From an uncultured Collinsella sp. (GTDB taxonomy: Bacteria; Actinomycetota; Coriobacteriia; Coriobacteriales; Coriobacteriaceae), in assembly GCA_900541665.1 (NCBI GenBank), contig UQKV01000005.1:1-64000 (forward strand): a DNA stretch of 64,000 bases. Direction: 5' to 3'. This document shows, one piece after another, positions 16,327 through 25,227 of the stretch (the stretch's first letter is position 1; every line of letters begins with the position of its first letter). The notes below the pieces were generated by a model. It was not told the DNA's origin. It searched no databases and saw nothing but the letters and a program-made list of their open reading frames with translations. Made by a program: the position numbers and the translations under genes.

Positions 16327-19300
16327 CTAGTGAGGCTTATCAGAATTGACCTTATTAGCGGTATCGGTTTCGAGCGCCGTGCGGCGGGCACTGTAGGCGA
16401 TAAGGCCGGCGCCTGCCGCGGCGAGTGCAGCAGCGGCTGCCGTAAGGGGAGCGTTGACATCGCCCGTGCCCGCAAGCGCGCCCGCTTTTCCGGAGCGCTT
16501 GTTATTGCCGTGGTCCTTGCCACTGCCGGAGCTGCTTCCGCCGGAGCCGCCGCCCTTGTCAGTACCGCCGCCACTCGAGCCACCATCGCCGCCCGTCGTC
16601 ATCGGGGCGTCGTGAAGTCCTGTCGTATCCGCGCTGCCGCATACGCCGACCTGAACTTCTGAGCGCTCGCATGCCGCGTCGGGCACATGAAGCTCGTGCA
16701 GTACGGCACCCAGCGCCGAGTTTGCGCCCGGTCGAATTTCCTCGAGCGTTACGGGATCGAGCGCCACCAGATTACGCGCCTTCGCATACAGCGTTACGCG
16801 TTTGCCCACTTCGTCGCTCCAACTCTCGGGGATGGCGAAGCTCATGCGGAACTGTGCCGTGCAACCCGGTGCCAGCACGGCGTTGCCGTTGTCGGCTACC
16901 AGCGGGTGCGTTGCAAAAAGTGCGCCCAGCGTCTCGAGCGCGTACTTCACGTGTGCCATGTCGTTGGCCGAAGCATCCTCGGCGAGCTCCGGATCGTAGA
17001 TCGATGCCATTCGTGCATTCGCTCCGAACCCGATGGATGCGCTGGAGAACGGCTGGCTGGAGCCCTCTCGGTACAGATCGATCGTGCCGGCGGTCAGCAA
17101 GGTGTTGCCGTCGTTTCGCACCGTGACCATGAAGGATTCGCCTGCTGCTCCGGGCACCACCGCGCCCGAGGTAGCGACCGCGCCCGTCGGAGTGGCACAC
17201 GCCACCAAGGGTACTTCGATGCCGTGCAGCTCTGCCTCACTCTTCTCCGCGCTCACAATGTGCGTGGCGAGCGCGGAGAGCATGCCGCCCGACGTCAAAA
17301 ATGTCGTTATCTGATCGACGGGATGGTCCAGCTCGCACATCACGAACGGCTCCGTGAACAGATCGCCTGCCAAGGTGCTGGCGAAGATGCGGAAGTGCTT
17401 GTCCATCACTGCTACCGGGTTGCCTTCTTCGTCGTAGGTTTGTCCCACCTTGCCATCGGTGTTCTCTACATAGAGCACGCACCTGCCGTTGTTGCTTACG
17501 CTAAACGATGCCGGGCCACAGCCTGCGGCACCCACGGGCTGCGTTGCAAATGCCGATGCGCCTCGCGTCCAAGTAATATGTTGCAGTTGCTCGTTGACGG
17601 TTGCCAAAAAGCCCGAATGTTGTGGCCACGGCACCGCGTGGGGTACTGTGGCATCTGGCGACATAACGCCCCAGCCCGCAATGGACTGGCCGATCACGGC
17701 GTACGATGCGCAGCCACAACCGCCTGCAGTCTCGTATGCAACGGGCACCACCATTTTGCCATTGATATTCTCGGGCTCGCCCAGCTCGATACTCGATGGT
17801 GCTTGCGGAAAGCGAAGAACTTGGCGGAACGTCAGGCTGTCGCCCAAAACGTCCGACCACAGGGTAAAGCACTCCAGCGCAACCTCGGCCTCGCTGCCGA
17901 GCGCCTTCTCTGCGGTGGCTCCGTGGCGGTGGAGGTAGGCGCCCGACAGACGTCCGTCGACAAGAGTCTTGCCCACCGTGATGCGTGGGCACTGCAGGCA
18001 ATGGTAGCCATCCTCCTGAAGGTGGCCGCGCGAGATGCTGCGCCACGACGTGTGCGATACCACGCGAACTCCGTCGTTGCTTATGCGCAGGCGTACAACG
18101 GACAGTATGCCGGCTGTGCTTGCCGTATCGAAAAGGGTGTTGTCGCCGGCGGGGCGCTCGCCCGAGACCAGCAGCACGTAGGCGTCCTGGTTTCCTCTTC
18201 CGTCCGTATATTCCACCACGTCGAAGTCGTAATCGTATATGCCGTCGCGCTCCACGTCGCCCTCGCCAAACCCAAGGGGAAAGTCCACGGGCGTGGGGAT
18301 GGACCACGTGCCGTTTGCCTTTGTGTGCACCACCAGGCGCGAGCGGCCATTGTCGCCGTAGCGCACCGAGGCGATACGGAACAGGCATTCTACGCCGGCA
18401 ATCATTGCCAGCTTCATGTGAGCTTCGCTGAGCACGCCGGAAAACAGCACGTTGTCGCTCGAGGGCTTGATGCCGCCACGCTCGTCCTCCGATACACCAG
18501 CAGAATTGGCGTTGGGGTCCGCAACGGCGTTCGTCGCCTGCCTGATATAGGTGTACTCATACATCGGCGCGGCGTTTTCGTCGTTCTCTATCAGTGCATG
18601 GATGAAATGCTCAATCTGTCCCGTGTCGTCGCTCTCCGCGTCCGCCTCGAGCTCAATGCGCGTGACCGCTTGATCCCAATCGCGCACGACAGGCGCGACG
18701 TTTATCGCGGTGGCTGCAACCTCGGCGCGTGCGAGCAGCTCGGAATTGGTGACAATGGTGGCCGATGCGATAAATTGCGGCACGCCGCCCGCCTCGATGT
18801 TGCTGGGCGTGCCGAAGCGGGCATCCAACGTGTAAGGCGTATCTCCACCCAATGCGAGCTCAGAGCGCTGGAGCACATACTGGTTGCCATTGTTCACCGA
18901 CATATTCCACGAATCGAGGAGTGTGGGCCACGACCCCGACCAAGCCTTGGTGGTCCACTTGAACATGACGAACTGGAGTATCACATCGACATCGACGTCT
19001 GCACCTACGCGCAGCCGCGGAAGCTGGTGTCCATCTGCCTTCTCGTACCCAATGAACAGCGTGAGGGATGCGGCGCCGCGCACGGCAGACGAAGCGACGC
19101 CTGCAACGCCGGCGCCAAAGGTGACGGCAAGCCCGATCTGGATGGTGAATGAGCCCGACGTGTTGGAATAGTCGAGCGAAATGTTTTTAAAAAACGCCGC
19201 GCCGCTGCCGTGCGTGTGGGCACCCACGGCGAGCGCCAGCTTCGCCAGCACCCAGGGGTTGACGTTTAGGAAAAACGGCACCGGTCCTAGGGTAAACTGC

Positions 19301-20694
19301 TCGGTCCAATTGAGGTCGGTTCTTACCTGGAAGAGGGCCTTAATATTGCCGTATGCGGGGTCGTTGTTGTTACCCCAGGTTTTGCCCACCCAATCGTAGG
19401 CGAGCGAGCCGTACAGCTGTGTGGCGATATCCATCGTAAACAGCAGCGTGCAGTGGTGACGAAGCAGCTTGGTGTTTCTTGGATCGGTGCCCGAACCGGC
19501 ACTCATACTCTTGTACTGATTCCACTTCCCCTCCATTTCGTCGAGGTAGCGGTTTGCCTGCTTGGCGCCCGACTCACGCGGCGATTTCTTCCAGTATTCC
19601 GGATCCGGATTGCCCGAATCGTTCATGTAGCCGACCGGTTTGTATCCTCCGCCAAACAGCACGTATCCAGCAAACGAGAAATCGAAGAGGATCGGAAATG
19701 TGGGCATCCAACAGGTGAACTTGTTGCCGCCGATGCCGGGAAACGCCGCCGGGAAATCAAAGGGAGTAATCTCTTGGTCCATGGTAGTGGGGACGATAGT
19801 GGTCGAGCCCGATTCTGCCTTTGCGGCCGGCGCGGTGACAACGGCCATGGGGGAGGAGAGCGTGTAGGTTTTGCCCTGGTAGTCGAGCGCAAAGCGCAGC
19901 TTGCACCCTTCTTCCAGAAGACCCGATGCTGCGTCGAGGAACTTGTCTTCGAGTGTGAACGTGGCCAGATTATCCGCGCCCGATGCGCTGGCCTTGACTT
20001 GGCCGATCTGCGTGACGGTTTCGGATGAGCTGCCCGCGGCGGGCGTCACTTTGTTGATGCGCAGCGTTGCCTGTCCACCCTGTGGCAGATGCGCCTGCAC
20101 GGTAAAGGCGTGCGTATCGGGCTGCTCGTTTGCCGTGTCGTTCTTCGGCAATGCCATAAACGTGGCTTCAGCGTACTGGATGTCCCATTCGTCGAATGTG
20201 AGCTGGCGGAAGTACGGTTCGCCGTCGGAAAGCGGACGCGTGGGCGCGGTTATGGCGGTGCCGCCCTGGATACGCGCAAGGGGAATCTCGACATCACGGT
20301 AGCCCGCCATGCTAATGGAGATGCCGCCGTTAAAGTCGTACGCGTCGAGAAGCGTCGTCTCGTCCACGTAGCCTTCCGCAAGAGGGGCGACCTCAAAGAT
20401 GGCCGTGCCCTCGTCGTCGGTAGTGGCGGCGAGTTGCTTGCCTGCGGCATAGCGCGATGTGAGCGTGACCTGGGCACCCGTGATGGGCGTATTCTTGTTG
20501 GCGACGTCGACCACGACCACACCAAACATGGTGCGCGAGAGAACGAGCACCCTGAAGGGGTCTTCTTCGTCGGCATAGGCTTCGGTGGGCGCGAACGGCA
20601 ATATGAAGGCGTTTGCGCTTCCCGGCACGCGCGGCAACATAACGCTCGCCAGCGAGGACGCTCCGGCAACAAGTAACGAACGGCGATCAAGCAT
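16327..20694 (-). CDS. large Tat-exported, sortase-anchored surface protein
   Basis: This 1455-aa protein has a Tat-type signal (MLDRRSLLVAGASSLASVML) cleaved probably near ANA or AYA. A carboxypeptidase-regulatory-like beta domain follows at residues about 45-160 (VDVANKNTPITGAQVTL), then a long region of mainly beta character and a CARDB-like segment near 1180-1310 (VTVRNDGNTLLTAGTIDLY). The C-terminus has a Gly/Ser-rich linker, the sorting-like motif LAGTGD, a hydrophobic helix and an Arg-containing tail. LAxTG is the motif of class E sortases of high-GC Gram-positives. The start was chosen at the Tat signal (GGGAG site). It lies 156 bp after the LuxR gene on the same strand. Binding partner or enzyme role unknown. 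Confidence 0.85.
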   Translation of the reverse strand: MLDRRSLLVAGASSLASVMLPRVPGSANAFILPFAPTEAYADEEDPFRVLVLSRTMFGVVVVDVANKNTPITGAQVTLTSRYAAGKQLAATTDDEGTAIFEVAPLAEGYVDETTLLDAYDFNGGISISMAGYRDVEIPLARIQGGTAITAPTRPLSDGEPYFRQLTFDEWDIQYAEATFMALPKNDTANEQPDTHAFTVQAHLPQGGQATLRINKVTPAAGSSSETVTQIGQVKASASGADNLATFTLEDKFLDAASGLLEEGCKLRFALDYQGKTYTLSSPMAVVTAPAAKAESGSTTIVPTTMDQEITPFDFPAAFPGIGGNKFTCWMPTFPILFDFSFAGYVLFGGGYKPVGYMNDSGNPDPEYWKKSPRESGAKQANRYLDEMEGKWNQYKSMSAGSGTDPRNTKLLRHHCTLLFTMDIATQLYGSLAYDWVGKTWGNNNDPAYGNIKALFQVRTDLNWTEQFTLGPVPFFLNVNPWVLAKLALAVGAHTHGSGAAFFKNISLDYSNTSGSFTIQIGLAVTFGAGVAGVASSAVRGAASLTLFIGYEKADGHQLPRLRVGADVDVDVILQFVMFKWTTKAWSGSWPTLLDSWNMSVNNGNQYVLQRSELALGGDTPYTLDARFGTPSNIEAGGVPQFIASATIVTNSELLARAEVAATAINVAPVVRDWDQAVTRIELEADAESDDTGQIEHFIHALIENDENAAPMYEYTYIRQATNAVADPNANSAGVSEDERGGIKPSSDNVLFSGVLSEAHMKLAMIAGVECLFRIASVRYGDNGRSRLVVHTKANGTWSIPTPVDFPLGFGEGDVERDGIYDYDFDVVEYTDGRGNQDAYVLLVSGERPAGDNTLFDTASTAGILSVVRLRISNDGVRVVSHTSWRSISRGHLQEDGYHCLQCPRITVGKTLVDGRLSGAYLHRHGATAEKALGSEAEVALECFTLWSDVLGDSLTFRQVLRFPQAPSSIELGEPENINGKMVVPVAYETAGGCGCASYAVIGQSIAGWGVMSPDATVPHAVPWPQHSGFLATVNEQLQHITWTRGASAFATQPVGAAGCGPASFSVSNNGRCVLYVENTDGKVGQTYDEEGNPVAVMDKHFRIFASTLAGDLFTEPFVMCELDHPVDQITTFLTSGGMLSALATHIVSAEKSEAELHGIEVPLVACATPTGAVATSGAVVPGAAGESFMVTVRNDGNTLLTAGTIDLYREGSSQPFSSASIGFGANARMASIYDPELAEDASANDMAHVKYALETLGALFATHPLVADNGNAVLAPGCTAQFRMSFAIPESWSDEVGKRVTLYAKARNLVALDPVTLEEIRPGANSALGAVLHELHVPDAACERSEVQVGVCGSADTTGLHDAPMTTGGDGGSSGGGTDKGGGSGGSSSGSGKDHGNNKRSGKAGALAGTGDVNAPLTAAAAALAAAGAGLIAYSARRTALETDTANKVNSDKPH

Positions 20695-20850
20695 CTTTGG
20701 CTCCCATCCCGCAGGTATCGGTGGAAATAATCCAATTTTGCGAGAAGGTGCCCCGTGGTGGTAGTGCCGTTCAAGGGCCAAAATGTCCAAATTGATCGAG
20801 CGAAAGCGCCAGGACCCCAGAGCGCTTTCGATACGACGGGCAGTCTGCCG

Positions 20851-21855
20851 CTAGCGCAACATGTGGGCAACCAGCTCGGCGCGAGTTCCGATACCAAGCT
20901 TGGCATACACTCCTGATAGGCGGTTTTTGACGGTGCCCGGCGATACTCCCATATGGCGTGCGATTTCGGCGTTGGTCCACCCACGACAGGCGAGCATGGC
21001 CATGGTGAATTCCGTGGTCGTTAGATCGTCGGCCACGTCCTCGCCCGAATCAGGGTTGTGGATGCGCCGCCAGCCGTAGCTGAAGCGGTACGTGATCTCG
21101 ATGATGCGCGCGAAGTCGTCTGGGTATTGCGTTTTTAGGCACGCCTCGATGAGCCCCTGTAAAAGGCCGTGGTGCTCGCCAATGAGCTCGATAAGGCCGT
21201 CGGGGCGCGCAATGCCCCAAGCGGCTCCGAAGTGTGCCTTTGCGGCGTCGATGTCCTTGAGGCTCATGCATGCCATGGAGGCTGCCAGGTGCAGGAACAG
21301 TTCCGAGATCGGATAGCTTCCCTGTTTCATGATCAGGGCGTTTTCCGCCATGCCCAGGCTGCGGCCGTATTCGCCGCGCAGATACAAGGCGTGCGCCATC
21401 ACGTAGCTGGCGAACAGGCGCAGGCCTTCGGGCAGATGCGCCGCAAGTGGATAAAACTCTTCGGCAGAATACGGGGAAGGCAAGTGCAGCAGGACGCTTG
21501 CGGCCGAGGCGAACAGGATATGCGTGGCGTGGATAGCGGATGATTCCTCGTCGGCCGGCGTATCGAGGATGCCAGCAAGGCACCGGCGGGCGTCGGCGAT
21601 ACGGTTGAGCGACAGGCTGGCGTATCCGCAGATAAAGCATGCGGAATAGCGCAGTGCGGGATCGGTGGCGTCAAGATAGGGGCGCGCCGTCTTGGCAGCG
21701 AGGGTGGCCTGCCCGCGAAAGTACAGCGCTTCTGCTGTGGCAATGGCGCGCGAATCGGGGTCGGAAATGCCTGCAACCGCAGCGTCAATCTGCCCCGGCA
21801 CAAAGGCGGTGCACATCAACGGCATGGGAACGCATGGGTAGCCATCGCAGTCCAT
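20851..21855 (-). CDS. LuxR-type regulator with helical-repeat N-terminus
   Basis: This 334-aa protein has a C-terminal LuxR HTH at about residues 272-334 (TEFTMAMLACRGWTNAEIAR then HMGVSPGTVKNRLSGVYAKL). The preceding 250 residues look like TPR-type helices (ALYLRGEYGRSLGMAENAL, LAASMACMSLKDIDAAKAHF). This type, without an obvious signal domain, is common in Coriobacteria, often beside exported proteins or transporters. The start MDCDGYP follows GGGAGATGGAAG. It is upstream and co-oriented with the giant surface-protein gene and is the likely regulator of it. Confidence 0.88.
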   Translation of the reverse strand: MDCDGYPCVPMPLMCTAFVPGQIDAAVAGISDPDSRAIATAEALYFRGQATLAAKTARPYLDATDPALRYSACFICGYASLSLNRIADARRCLAGILDTPADEESSAIHATHILFASAASVLLHLPSPYSAEEFYPLAAHLPEGLRLFASYVMAHALYLRGEYGRSLGMAENALIMKQGSYPISELFLHLAASMACMSLKDIDAAKAHFGAAWGIARPDGLIELIGEHHGLLQGLIEACLKTQYPDDFARIIEITYRFSYGWRRIHNPDSGEDVADDLTTTEFTMAMLACRGWTNAEIARHMGVSPGTVKNRLSGVYAKLGIGTRAELVAHMLR

Positions 21856-22129
21856 CTTCCATCTCCCAACAGCTGGCAACAATAGCAGCAATTGTACTCC
21901 TGTTGCTCGGGACTGGAATTTGTGGGTATCGCCGACGATTATGCCGAACGTATAAAGGAAGACTAGCGGCTCTCTTGAACCCGAGGTCGAAGGGGGCGTT
22001 GTACAAGGCATATGGGGCCGAGTGGAAGTGGATCAAAAGAGCGTTACTTGACGTTTCATGCATAATGCCAACCGCCCCGCGACATCACGTTCGCAGCGCG
22101 CAGGGGCCGGAGAATCTTCGCGATGAGAG
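21856..22129. other. intergenic region, LuxR start to PadR promoter
   Basis: No gene with a ribosome site was found. The stretch holds the divergent upstream regions of the LuxR regulator and the PadR operon. I see no repeat or RNA signature in it. Confidence 0.4.
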
Positions 22130-22158
22130 TTGACGTCTAATACCTTGCATCGTATAGT
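22130..22158 (+). promoter_or_regulatory. promoter of the PadR operon
   Basis: TTGACG (22130-22135), a 17-bp spacer and TATAGT (22153-22158) give a near-consensus sigma-A promoter. Downstream, the TATAGTGTGTATAGCATAGT region is repetitive (TATAG twice) and may be the PadR operator for self-repression. Confidence 0.7.
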
Positions 22159-22195
22159 GTGTATAGCATAGTATATGACGAGAGGAGGTGTGCGG

Positions 22196-22516
22196 ATGGA
22201 GGCCCAGATGAAGCGCGGCTTCCTGGAGGCCTGCGTGCTCGCGGCCGTCTCCGGCGAGGAGTCCTACGGCTACCAGATCGTGAAGGACGTGCCGGCGAGC
22301 ATGGGGCTCACGGAGTCGACGCTCTACCCGCTGCTCAAGCGCCTGGAGAAGGCCGGGTGCATCACGGCGCGCTCTGCCGAGCACAACGGGCGGCTGCGCC
22401 GGTACTACCGCATCACGGACGATGGGCGTGCGCGCATCGAGGAGTTCCTGGCCGAGTGGCCGTCCGTACGGGAGATTTACGCATACGTTGAGGGGGCGCA
22501 CCATGACGCGCGATGA
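22196..22516 (+). CDS. PadR-family transcriptional regulator
   Basis: This 106-aa PadR repressor has the classical winged HTH: MKRGFLEACVLAAVSGEESY, ESTLYPLLKRLEKAGCITAR and the wing GRLRRYYRITDDG. A strong GAGGAGGTG site precedes the ATG. Its end overlaps the start of the DUF1700 gene by 14 bp, so the two are translationally coupled. PadR-DUF1700 pairs usually control envelope-stress or transport operons. Confidence 0.93.
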   Translation: MEAQMKRGFLEACVLAAVSGEESYGYQIVKDVPASMGLTESTLYPLLKRLEKAGCITARSAEHNGRLRRYYRITDDGRARIEEFLAEWPSVREIYAYVEGAHHDAR

Positions 22517-23126
22517 GTTTCTGGGCCGGTTGGGCGAGCTGCTTGCCTGCCTGCCGGCCGAGCAGGTGGAGGAGACCAAGGCGTTCTATGCGGAGGCTAT
22601 CGCCGACCGCATGGAGGACGGTATGAGCGAGGAGGAGGCCGTGGCCGCCATGGGCGCCCCCGGCGAGGTTGCCGAGGCCACGCTCGACGACCTGCCCGCC
22701 GTGCCGCGCGCGATCGCGAGGACGCGCCGGCGCAGCACCGCGCTGCTGTGGGTGCTGACCATCGTGGGCTCCCCGGTGTGGGTGCCGCTGCTCGCCGCCT
22801 TCGCCGCCGTGGCCGTCACGGTCTATATCTGCATCTGGGTGCTGGCGCTCTGCGTGTGGATCGTCGCGGCGGCACTCGGGGGCGTGGGCGTAGTTGAGCT
22901 CCTGCTTGCCGTAAGCGGCGTCACCATCGGCCACTTCCCGTACGCCCTCGCCTCGGCGGGCGTGGGGCTCGGCCTCGTCGGCGTGGCGCTCTTCGTTGGT
23001 GCTGGCGCTTGGGCCGCCTCAAAACAAATTGCGCGCCTCTCGGCGCTCTGGGCGAGGAAGGCCGCCTCGCCCTTCTGGAAGGGTAAGGGCGAGAAGGGCG
23101 GCGCTGCCGCGCATCTCGCGGCGTAG
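22503..23126 (+). CDS. DUF1700 (HAAS domain) membrane protein
   Basis: This 207-aa protein has an N-terminal HAAS domain (TRDEFLGRLGELLACLPAEQ, AFYAEAIADRMEDGMSEEEA, AAMGAPGEVAEATL). Two or three very hydrophobic segments follow (about residues 78-110, 112-138, 145-170) and a basic C-terminus. Such proteins act with PadR regulators as membrane partners; the mechanism is not known. It overlaps padR, and the next gene starts 15 bp later. Codon use is strongly GC-biased compared with the rest of the window. Confidence 0.88.
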   Translation: MTRDEFLGRLGELLACLPAEQVEETKAFYAEAIADRMEDGMSEEEAVAAMGAPGEVAEATLDDLPAVPRAIARTRRRSTALLWVLTIVGSPVWVPLLAAFAAVAVTVYICIWVLALCVWIVAAALGGVGVVELLLAVSGVTIGHFPYALASAGVGLGLVGVALFVGAGAWAASKQIARLSALWARKAASPFWKGKGEKGGAAAHLAA

Positions 23127-23141
23127 AAAGGAGTGAGTACC

Positions 23142-23423
23142 ATGACCAGCGCGAAGAAGATCTACCTCGCCGTGGCGGGCGGGCTCGTTGCCGCGGGTGT
23201 TGTCCTCGCGGGCATTGGCTTTATCGCTTCGGGTTTCGACCCGGCCGTGTTCACAACCCAAATCGACACGCGCGACAGCACCATCGTGCTCGGCGGCGTC
23301 GAGGTGGACGACCCGACGGGCCTCCCCCTCATCGAGCAGCTCGCCGGAATCGGCGAGGTCGACACCTCCGGCATCACCGCGTCCGAGTCCCCTGCTGCCC
23401 CGGAGGCGCCCACCGCTCCCTAA
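23142..23423 (+). CDS. short exported protein, probably truncated DUF4097-type partner
   Basis: This 93-aa product has one N-terminal membrane segment (IYLAVAGGLVAAGVVLAGIG) and a short outside part ending in an Ala/Pro tail (PAAPEAPTAP). Genes after PadR-DUF1700 pairs usually encode DUF4097 beta-helix proteins of 250-350 aa, and this ends where such a domain would begin, so I suspect a C-terminal truncation. The start follows AAAGGAG at the second possible codon. It could also be an intact small protein. Confidence 0.65.
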   Translation: MTSAKKIYLAVAGGLVAAGVVLAGIGFIASGFDPAVFTTQIDTRDSTIVLGGVEVDDPTGLPLIEQLAGIGEVDTSGITASESPAAPEAPTAP

Positions 23424-23585
23424 GCATAGCGTGCCCGGACGCCCCGTCCGTCGGGCTGTGCAAGCCTGTGGAACCCGGACCTCAACCCCAACCCAACCGG
23501 CCTCGAGCCTGCGTCGATTCGCTCCCCGTCCCGCGCGGGGGCCCATGACGCATACCCAAAATCCATCCGAGGAGAAAGGAACGCA

Positions 23586-23903
23586 ATGACGACAGCCATG
23601 CCCCTCCGCCTTCACGGGGTCACGAAGGCGTACCGCGGGAGGACCGTCCTCGGCCCCATCGACCTCGCCCTCGAGGCGGGGCGCGTCTACGGGCTCATCG
23701 GCGAAAACGGCGCCGGGAAGTCAACGCTCATCTGTATCGTCACTGGCACCGCCAGCCCCAGCTCGGGCTCGGTTGAGCTGTTCGGCGAGCGCGGCGGGCG
23801 CGGGCTTGCCGCCGCCCGGAGGCGTATGGGCTACATGCCCGACGCGAGCTCGGCCTACCCGGGGCTCTCTGCGCGGGAGAATGGATTTGCAACGGTTGCT
23901 TAA
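23586..23903 (+). pseudogene. ABC transporter ATPase, N-terminal fragment
   Basis: The frame begins as an ABC-type ATPase with Walker A GENGAGKSTL at about residues 38-47 and the Q-loop region GYMPDASSAYPGLSARE. At about 23880 the homology stops within SAREN, and a few unrelated residues follow before a stop. The signature LSGG and Walker B motifs are missing, so it cannot hydrolyse ATP. The break coincides with the end of an IS3-like remnant. It was probably the transporter part of the PadR operon. Confidence 0.85.
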
Positions 23904-23975
23904 ACATTTTTTACAGGGACAGCCCTGCGTTCCTGAACTCAACTGGGCTCATGTAGACCAGTGTCGAAGGGGCAG
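23880..23975 (-). mobile_element. IS3-family transposase tail and element end (remnant)
   Basis: On the minus strand one frame reads STLVYMSPVEFRNAGLSL followed by TAA at 23911. YMSPVEF(R) is the hallmark C-terminus of IS3/IS150-group OrfB transposases. About 30 bp further lies the junction with the broken ABC ATPase gene, which I take as the outer end of the element. The remaining element, including DDE residues, is gone. No second end was found within the next kilobase. Confidence 0.6.
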
Positions 23976-24052
23976 TCGCCCCAGTCCGCGTACCAGACCT
24001 GTGTGCCGCCGAGGGAATACTTCCTCCAGTAGGGCCAGTGCGGGACGTCCAT
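23976..24052 (-). pseudogene. 5' fragment of a small gene cut by the IS remnant
   Basis: A GAAAGGAAGAGAGG ribosome site precedes ATG at 24052, and the frame begins MDVPHWPYWRKYSLGGTQ. It then runs into the transposase tail (stop at 23939 in this frame). It is 20 bp downstream of the PH-domain gene on the same strand, so it was probably the next gene of that operon. No family recognised. Confidence 0.4.
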
Positions 24053-24072
24053 CCTCTCTTCCTTTCGGGGCG

Positions 24073-24522
24073 TCAGGCGCCGGGCCCAAGGCCGCACCTG
24101 CGCCCCAGCTCCGCCACGAGGGCGTCGTTGTCTCTGACCGAGACGATGGCGTCGCCGTCGTAGGGCGCCTCGATGTAGACGCGGTCGAGCGAGTTGGCCG
24201 TCCCCGCCCAGAGCGTCCTGGTGCGCCGGACGCCCCGCACGTGGGCGTAGGGTATCACCGAACGCGTCCCAGCGTACACGACGACGAGGCGGTCGCCGTA
24301 GAGCTCGAGGCGATTGCTGCGGACGGGAAGGGCAGCCAGGGCCACGAGGGCCGGGATGGGCAGCAGCGCGAGCCAGCCCCATAGGAGCGCGGGACTCGAG
24401 CTCAGGAAACACGCGATACACGCCGCGGATAAACCGCCCGCCACAATCACCATGGCCGCTATGAACCACGGGTCTGTCCTGCCGGGGAACACCCGCTCCG
24501 GCCGCTTGCCCTTCTCACCCAT
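24073..24522 (-). CDS. membrane-anchored PH-domain-like protein
   Basis: This 149-aa protein has two hydrophobic segments at about residues 22-42 and 46-65, then a soluble C-terminal domain of beta strands (RLELYGDRLVVVYAGTRSVI, DRVYIEAPYDGDAIVSVRDN) that looks like a bacterial PH domain. The start MGEKGKRPE follows GGAAGGGCC. The role is unknown; similar proteins are usually small envelope proteins. It lies in the decayed region, but its frame is intact. Confidence 0.7.
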   Translation of the reverse strand: MGEKGKRPERVFPGRTDPWFIAAMVIVAGGLSAACIACFLSSSPALLWGWLALLPIPALVALAALPVRSNRLELYGDRLVVVYAGTRSVIPYAHVRGVRRTRTLWAGTANSLDRVYIEAPYDGDAIVSVRDNDALVAELGRRCGLGPGA

Positions 24523-24620
24523 TACGGCCCTTCCGTCTCTTGCACCCCTCCCGGAACTGTCCGCATCAGTATAGCCAATGCTTTTTCTGATTTGTTGAGA
24601 AGCCGGCATTTGGGGGCATT

Positions 24621-24903
24621 TTGGATAGCGAACAGTTCAAACAAGAAGCTGAGAAAATAGAACAAAGCCTGAGTGCCTTGAGAGTCGCCGAGCGCAATGC
24701 AGTGATTCCCTTTATGAACGGCGACTTTACCCAATGGGATCTATATCTGGCATCCTCCTCTGAGTATGCGATGAGACTGATAGACGGATTTATCTCCATG
24801 CTCGAATCGAGGAATCTTGTTTGCGTCGCCCAGCTTCTCCGCGCACAGGTTGGAGTCTGCCTGCGGACATTCGCGTTATTCGCCGCCGAAGACCAGGATG
24901 ACT
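24621..24903 (+). pseudogene. N-terminal fragment, DUF5677-like protein
   Basis: From a TTG start the frame gives about 94 residues of helical sequence (QFKQEAEKIEQSLSALRVAE; LIDGFISMLESRNLVCVAQL; CLRTFALFAAEDQDDF). The helical pattern and RLIDGFISMLE recall DUF5677 proteins of phage or abortive-infection type. After DQDDF the frame runs antisense through the arginase fragment, so the gene was cut there. The family call is tentative. Confidence 0.5.
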
Positions 24904-25197
24904 TTCTCCCAAAAGGCTGCCAAGTACCATGGCGTGAGCGTTGGGGTAGCCATCATTCAGCGTGGATACATCCGGATGCGCATAGATCCAGACGATTCCA
25001 ACGTTCTCGTATTTCCCGTGCAGGTAATCGAAGAGGGCAAGCGACACCATGCGGTTGCCGCCGACGGTCACGACTCTGTCGGGGTTTTCTGCCGTAAGCT
25101 TCCTCTGCGCATCCTGAATCCCCGCCAGGACTTCGTCCTCGGCATAGATGCGAACTGCCTCCCATTCCTCATATCCAAGTTTTGGGACGCGTTTCAC
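24904..25197 (-). pseudogene. arginase/formiminoglutamase family, internal fragment
   Basis: The 98 recognisable residues include RVVTVGGNRMVSLALFDYLH, then IVWIYAHPDVST and NDGYPNAHAMVLGSLLGE, the central part of ureohydrolases. In intact enzymes the metal-binding motif reads DAHxD; here the first Asp is Tyr (YAHPD). Both the N-terminal and C-terminal parts are missing. The fragment meets the DUF5677-like piece tail to tail at 24903/24904, a sign of a deletion. It is non-functional. Confidence 0.75.
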
Positions 25198-25227
25198 AAT
25201 GCCGAGTGGAACCCCTGGACAGTCGGA

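Noticed and set aside
16687..19152. 821-codon frame opposite the giant surface protein
   Set aside because: Arg/Cys/His-rich shadow translation without domain or start signal.
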